A stretch of DNA of 64,000 nt from Marchantia polymorpha subsp. ruderalis (Eukaryota; Streptophyta; Marchantiopsida; Marchantiales; Marchantiaceae), in contig AP031358.1 of assembly GCA_037833965.1 (NCBI GenBank), forward strand, positions 7,014,001 through 7,078,000. Reading direction: 5' to 3'. Position numbers and translations under genes: made by a program. The notes under the pieces were generated by a model. That model searched no databases. It saw only the letters and a program-made list of their open reading frames with translations, and was not told where the DNA came from. This document shows, in pieces, positions 59,519-64,000 of the stretch (positions are counted from its first letter, which is position 1; every line of letters starts with the position of its first letter).

Positions 59519-60793
59519 TTACTTACCCTCATCGAGGTGGGCGCGATGACCGACCTTGCGAGTTTCGAAGCACCAGCTATCATAACAGCTCTGTAGATTT
59601 GGCCAGTCTGACGGAGACATTGCATACTCCTGCAGCCAAATGGCCAAGAGAACCTCCTGATCAGACTCAGGAAGGTTTCTAATGGCTTCAGCCAGAGTTT
59701 TTTCGGCGTCCACCTTTTCTGTAGTGTTGAAAATGACACCATCTCCTCCGTGAGTAGCTGTGCAGAACAGAGGGATCCAGTGCAACAGCAGCTTGAATTT
59801 CACCTCTCTGGCCACGTCTACATTCCCCTGGACGATTCCGTGTACGAGCAGAGCGGTGAGGCGGACCATGGAGCGCTGAATCCGGGGCTTCGCAGAGAGT
59901 GCCATCGAAGCCAGTGAACTGCAGGAGCTCCACTGATTGATGGCCTCTTCGAGGGCAGAGCACTCAGACAATTTCTGCGCCAGCCAGAGGAGCTCTTCAG
60001 CCAGCTTCTCCGCCATCAGAGTCCCGTTCTCCTCGTACACGATCCTGGTTGGGGGGAAGACGTGAGCCCAGTGCGGCGATGGGTTAAGAAAACCTCCGAT
60101 GGTGGAACGCACGAGTGACAGGGGAGCCGGGAGTGGCAATGCCATTCCTCCACCGGGCAGCATGCGAACGATGAACTTCAAGGGCACACTCCATATCGTG
60201 CCCACCCTCTTCTGCTGGTGCAAACTCGCCAAGGTCTCGTTGAGGAAGGCCAGGGTCCTTTGGAAACCGGCCGAGAGAGCCACCCGGTTCACAGACTCGA
60301 ACCCGTGCCCATGGCTCAAATTCTCTGCAATGATTTTTTCCGTCAAAGCTCGGGCGAATGCGTACTTTCTGGACGATGCCGGCAGATCGTTCACTAGACT
60401 CAAAACCTGCAGCAGAGCCCGCCCGATGGCCCCGCTGGACTTGATTCTCAAATGATCCTGGTCTGTATCCAACGCCACTCTGATGGTGGGTGAGTCGGGG
60501 TTGCCCAGTGAATCCAAAGCCGTGGAAATCCCGCACACGTCCATGCGCTGTGGGACGAATGTGAACAGAACTCGCATTCCCAAGCCCAAGAAGTAGAGGA
60601 TGAACAACCCGATGGTGCGAACGTGATCCGCAAGGTTCCAGTTCACAGAAAAGATGTTCAGCTTGTCCAAATCAGATTTCATCTTCCTGAACTCCAGACG
60701 CCGAGAAGGACTAGGCAGCTCTACCCCGAAGAAACTCGACACTACATTCATCTCCTCCGCCATCACAGTTTCAACTCTTGTTTTTTCTCCCAT
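59519..60793 (-). CDS. Unrecognised conserved-looking plant protein, ~424 aa, possibly a first exon
   Basis: I choose the ATG at 60793-60791 (MGEKTRVETVMAEEMNVVSS); the next Met, 10 codons on (MAEEM), is also plausible. The N-terminus has a probable membrane segment (TIGLFILYFLGLGMRVLFTF, about residues 60-80). The rest is helical, with LPASSRKYAFARALTEKII, VALSAGFQRTLAFLNETL and a C-terminal ESDQEVLLAIWLQEYAMSP and SDWPNLQSCYDSWC. That C-terminus reminds me of plant BTB/POZ proteins of the At1g63850/At3g05675 kind, but no BTB domain is visible and I hold this loosely. The final codons (DEGK-stop) contain GGTAAGTAA, a good splice donor, so the protein may continue into a downstream exon. GC content is high and the frame is open throughout. 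Confidence 0.7.
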   Translation of the reverse strand: MGEKTRVETVMAEEMNVVSSFFGVELPSPSRRLEFRKMKSDLDKLNIFSVNWNLADHVRTIGLFILYFLGLGMRVLFTFVPQRMDVCGISTALDSLGNPDSPTIRVALDTDQDHLRIKSSGAIGRALLQVLSLVNDLPASSRKYAFARALTEKIIAENLSHGHGFESVNRVALSAGFQRTLAFLNETLASLHQQKRVGTIWSVPLKFIVRMLPGGGMALPLPAPLSLVRSTIGGFLNPSPHWAHVFPPTRIVYEENGTLMAEKLAEELLWLAQKLSECSALEEAINQWSSCSSLASMALSAKPRIQRSMVRLTALLVHGIVQGNVDVAREVKFKLLLHWIPLFCTATHGGDGVIFNTTEKVDAEKTLAEAIRNLPESDQEVLLAIWLQEYAMSPSDWPNLQSCYDSWCFETRKVGHRAHLDEGK

Positions 60794-60799
60794 CTCTAT

Positions 60800-61512
60800 T
60801 TCTTCTTTCCTTCCTTCCCAACACAAATTCCTCTTTCAACAACGAGAGGAGGCGAGAACCATCCGGAAGAAAGCAAACACCTCAATTGGCATATGCTGTG
60901 AGATGCAGAGGGAATTCCATTTTTTCTTCTCCTTCACTCCAGGAGCTGTCTTTCGATGGTCGGCTGATTGGTTCGTTTTCTAGAATTAAACCTCCTGCCG
61001 CCTCTTCCGTCGCCTCCACCTTGAAATTCGATCTATGTTTAGCGTTTCGCGGTTCACATCGCGACACCTCGAGAGATGAGGTGTAGTTATCAGAGCGTAA
61101 CAAGGCATCTGGTCGGCAGGAGCCAAAACACTTGCAGTGAGAGCTTACACAGATTTATTTGCGAAAGAACTTGGTGTGTAAAGGTCCGATTCGGTACCTC
61201 ATTCGACGCGTTTGCCGACTAATTTGCAAGCGCTCCGGACCTCGTCTTCACGAGGTCCCGTGCAGGTACTGAGGGCCCTGCTTCGTCAAAACAGCAGTTA
61301 CCCAAATTTGCATCTAGCACACTCGAGGACCCGCAAAGACAGCACACGACAGAGGTCTCAACGATCGACCAGTACATGATTTGAAAAGGTAGAAGCCTGC
61401 GCACCAACAGCAGCAATAATCGACAAAAGCATTGGTCGTCACGAGTGGACTATCGTCTGAAGGAATATGACGGACGACGAGCCCGCAGGTTCAGTACCCA
61501 GGGCGGCCGGCG
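60800..61512. other. Upstream flank of the 59.5-60.8 kb gene
   Basis: It probably contains that gene's 5' UTR and promoter, with a TTTCTTCTTTCCTTCC pyrimidine tract near 60800 on the plus strand. Short overlapping ORFs (60654-60983 plus, 61219-61416 minus) look like composition effects. No gene is supported. Confidence 0.4.
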
Positions 61513-61745
61513 GTGGTGATTCTGAAAGCGTTTAACGGGGTGGGGTCCGTGTACGATTTGAAGTGTGATAATTCGGACGCTGTCCATCGGATTGCTGATT
61601 CTGCATACGGGGTTCGAATTATTCGTTTTGCATCTTTCAATCTTTTTAGAATCACGATGCATCAAAGTCTAGACTGTAGTCCGCATCCGTTCCTTCAGAG
61701 AGTGCACTACGACCAATGGAGTTCGAACTTCATGGACTTCACGGG
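61513..61745 (+). CDS. Possible exon ending at a strong splice donor
   Basis: An open frame containing FNGVGSVYDLKCDNSD and HYDQWSSNFMDFTG ends just before GTAAGTAAG, a near-ideal plant 5' splice site. The ORF's nominal start is not ATG, so it could be an internal exon. A further ORF at 61774-62115 with RKEVIHSIKRRWKYLEL follows but with no visible acceptor linking them. No family is recognised. Confidence 0.25.
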
Positions 61746-62115
61746 TAAGTAAGAAACTCTACTTTCTTGTGATGTGGGTGATGGCTGCACCCTGCTCAAG
61801 CTTGCAGATTGCTCATCGCATCTGCTTGAGATTCAAAGGAAAGAAGTGATTCATTCAATTAAACGGAGATGGAAATATCTGGAGTTGGATTCAGTGTCGT
61901 TGGAGAAGAGTTGGATTCAGTGTCGAGGAATGATGTTTAAATCCCTCCTTTTGGAATTCTTCATGCGCCACTTCTATAGAGATACGAAAGCTTGCAAAGA
62001 AAGGCGTTCAGATCTGAACGTTTGGCCAACTCGTGAGGTCGAGGATGAATTGACTTCTGGCGTTGTTCACCAGCTTTGCGAACGCCGGACATGTTACAGG
62101 TTTTGCTCGTTTTAG

Positions 62116-64000
62116 GACTTCAGGATCCTAGTGGCTTCAGGATCATAAAGGTGTCATCATTGTTGTCAACTCCTTCACATAACTACGCTAAAACACAAAC
62201 TACAAGTGAATAACAAATATATAGTTCAGTGTTTTTAGGGTGTGCGGTAAATATGTGGGATTGAGATTTTGATACCGTTATTAGATCCACAATTTCTCAT
62301 AATAAGGGGTGTTTGAAATGTGATTGAACAGGTCTTAATAAGGATTGTCATAATAATGAGTATTTGCAGTGGATTGAAATCATGTGAATATTGTCATTAA
62401 AAATGATAACTTGATTCATGAATGTTTTTATTTTGACTCAAGTTTGGAAAATTGAGACGGTCTTAAGTATGAAGGTGACACGTTTGCTCCCTAGAATTCA
62501 TTTTTGAATCCATTTGTAGCACATTTATCTCGAAGTGAATTTCAAAACTTAGTTAGAGCATCTTTGGCATATAATAGCAAATATAATTATGAGTTTCTAA
62601 TAACTAAAACTGTAACTTTCATGCTATGTGAGAGAGCTTTAAATATTGATATGTATCATAATCATGAAAAAAATTGAAATCAATTCTTACATAAAAGCGA
62701 AATTAAATTAGGAACAAATAAGATTGTTTGATTTGTCAAATTTTTTTGGATTTTACTTATGAAAATTCAATCATGTAGTTAGTGAAATCTATGTAATATC
62801 TTGGAGAGAAAAGACTAAATTATAATGCTAATGTATTTGGAGATAAGAGATGTAGAATGCATTACTATTTTTTGTAAATACATACCCTACTATGTTGGAA
62901 GAAATGTTAAAGACAATCCATTAATTTTTTTCCTAACAATTTATTAGACCTAACACTTTCAATATATAATAGACATCAATCTATTAGAACTAATTTTACA
63001 TGCTATTAGATATGAAAACAAGTTTGTTTGTTTGTTTGTAGTTGTATCATATTATGGCCCATGATCGTAAGGTTTCATTTCATTCAATCTTATTGAATAT
63101 CAATCATTTCTTTTAGATAATCATATTTGTTTGATTTCAGTTTTACAAAAAAACCACAAATAAAGTCTTCTTCATATATAAGTAATTTTGAAGATAACTA
63201 TAATCCTTAAAGAATTTTATTTTTTTTTGGAAAAAATTGACCTCAAAAACAGGCCAAAATGTCAAATTAGATAGTCAAATCAATAATTATATTGATATTG
63301 GATGTATATGTATGATCAGAATATTTGATAAGGAGTATAAATCTCAAGCATCTAATCATAAAATCAACTTTGTATTTTTATAATAAATTTTCTTAAACTG
63401 AAGCTTAGGTATTAAATTGCAATATTTAATTTAAATCATCAGGAGCGTCAGCTCATAATGAAAAATGAATTTTTAAAATAAAAAATTAAATTAATTTTCA
63501 ATGTAATCATCTCAAAATCTTTTAGATTTAAAATTGATGTGAATGTGATAAAAAATAGTTTAAGAGCATATGAATCTTAAGCAAATAATATGACATAATA
63601 TATAATAAGGGTTTAAAATACATCTACGCAATTCTTTTCATCATAGGAGTAATTTAATAACTATGCAAATGTTTACACTGAAATTTTATCTCATTACATG
63701 CATTTTAAATAGATAACTATTGGTGAACTTAGAAATGAAATTTATATGATCTGATCATTTATATAATATTTATTAAACTTATTGTTTCAAAAATATTATC
63801 GAATTTTATAAGTAAGAATACATTGATAGTATAATGTAATGATATTTCATGTATAAAATAACAAATCACATTTTTATATAACATGTTCAAATTTTTTATT
63901 GTTGAATATAAAGATAACTATCTTTGGCAACATATAATTGCTAGATTGATGAATATAAAATCAAATCTGATGATTCTAAATTTCTTATTATTATTATTAT
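62116..64000. other. AT-rich intergenic tract to the window end
   Basis: Strongly AT-rich, with stops in all frames, ending in a (TTA)n run. I see no gene, transposon domain or RNA gene. Confidence 0.55.

Overview
The window looks like nuclear DNA of a land plant, probably a bryophyte (liverwort-like). It holds one spliced eukaryotic gene of a plant SNF2/RING family, Ty1/copia, Ty3/gypsy and LINE remnants, long AT-rich intergenic tracts and small intron-bearing genes. The bryophyte placement is inference: the GC-rich mobile ORF at 43-47 kb resembles dispersed ORFs I associate with liverwort genomes, but no search was run.

Layout. 1-2.16 kb is the 3' part of a RING plus SNF2-helicase gene (CHR28/FRG-like). 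5.32-11.54 kb is a decayed copia element on the minus strand with both LTRs, itself interrupted by a 775-bp solo LTR. 11.5-16.2 kb is AT-rich and empty of recognisable genes. 16.2-29 kb is mostly unassigned, with an inverted-repeat-bounded element at 24.3-25.0 kb and a GC-rich patch at 26.0-26.4 kb. 29.2-36.1 kb holds blocks b and c, with conserved-looking minus-strand exons of an unrecognised gene. 36.26-38.9 kb is a decayed second copy of the end of the SNF2 gene (a') joined to a second copy of b (b'), with a 1.1-kb insertion inside. 38.9-49.1 kb is a transposon nest: a minus-strand gypsy remnant, then a GC-rich mobile ORF broken by a second copy of the same solo LTR, then an LTR-like 3' region and an LTR-like fragment. 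49.1-51.6 kb is the second copy of block c (c'). 53.6-54.75 kb and 59.5-60.8 kb are two unrecognised but convincing minus-strand genes. Between them are a LINE reverse-transcriptase remnant and the end of a plus-strand copia pol. 62.1-64 kb is AT-rich.

Taken together, an ancestral order a (SNF2 end) - b - c appears to have been duplicated in tandem, with the junction near 36.2 kb. Copy 1 is a (1-2.26 kb), b (29.2-29.7) and c (30.0-36.1). Copy 2 is a' (36.26-38.4), b' (38.4-38.9) and c' (49.1-51.6). Transposons later pushed the parts of each copy apart. Small inverted duplications are common, and one at 38.6 kb can be polarised against its paralog as a recent gain.
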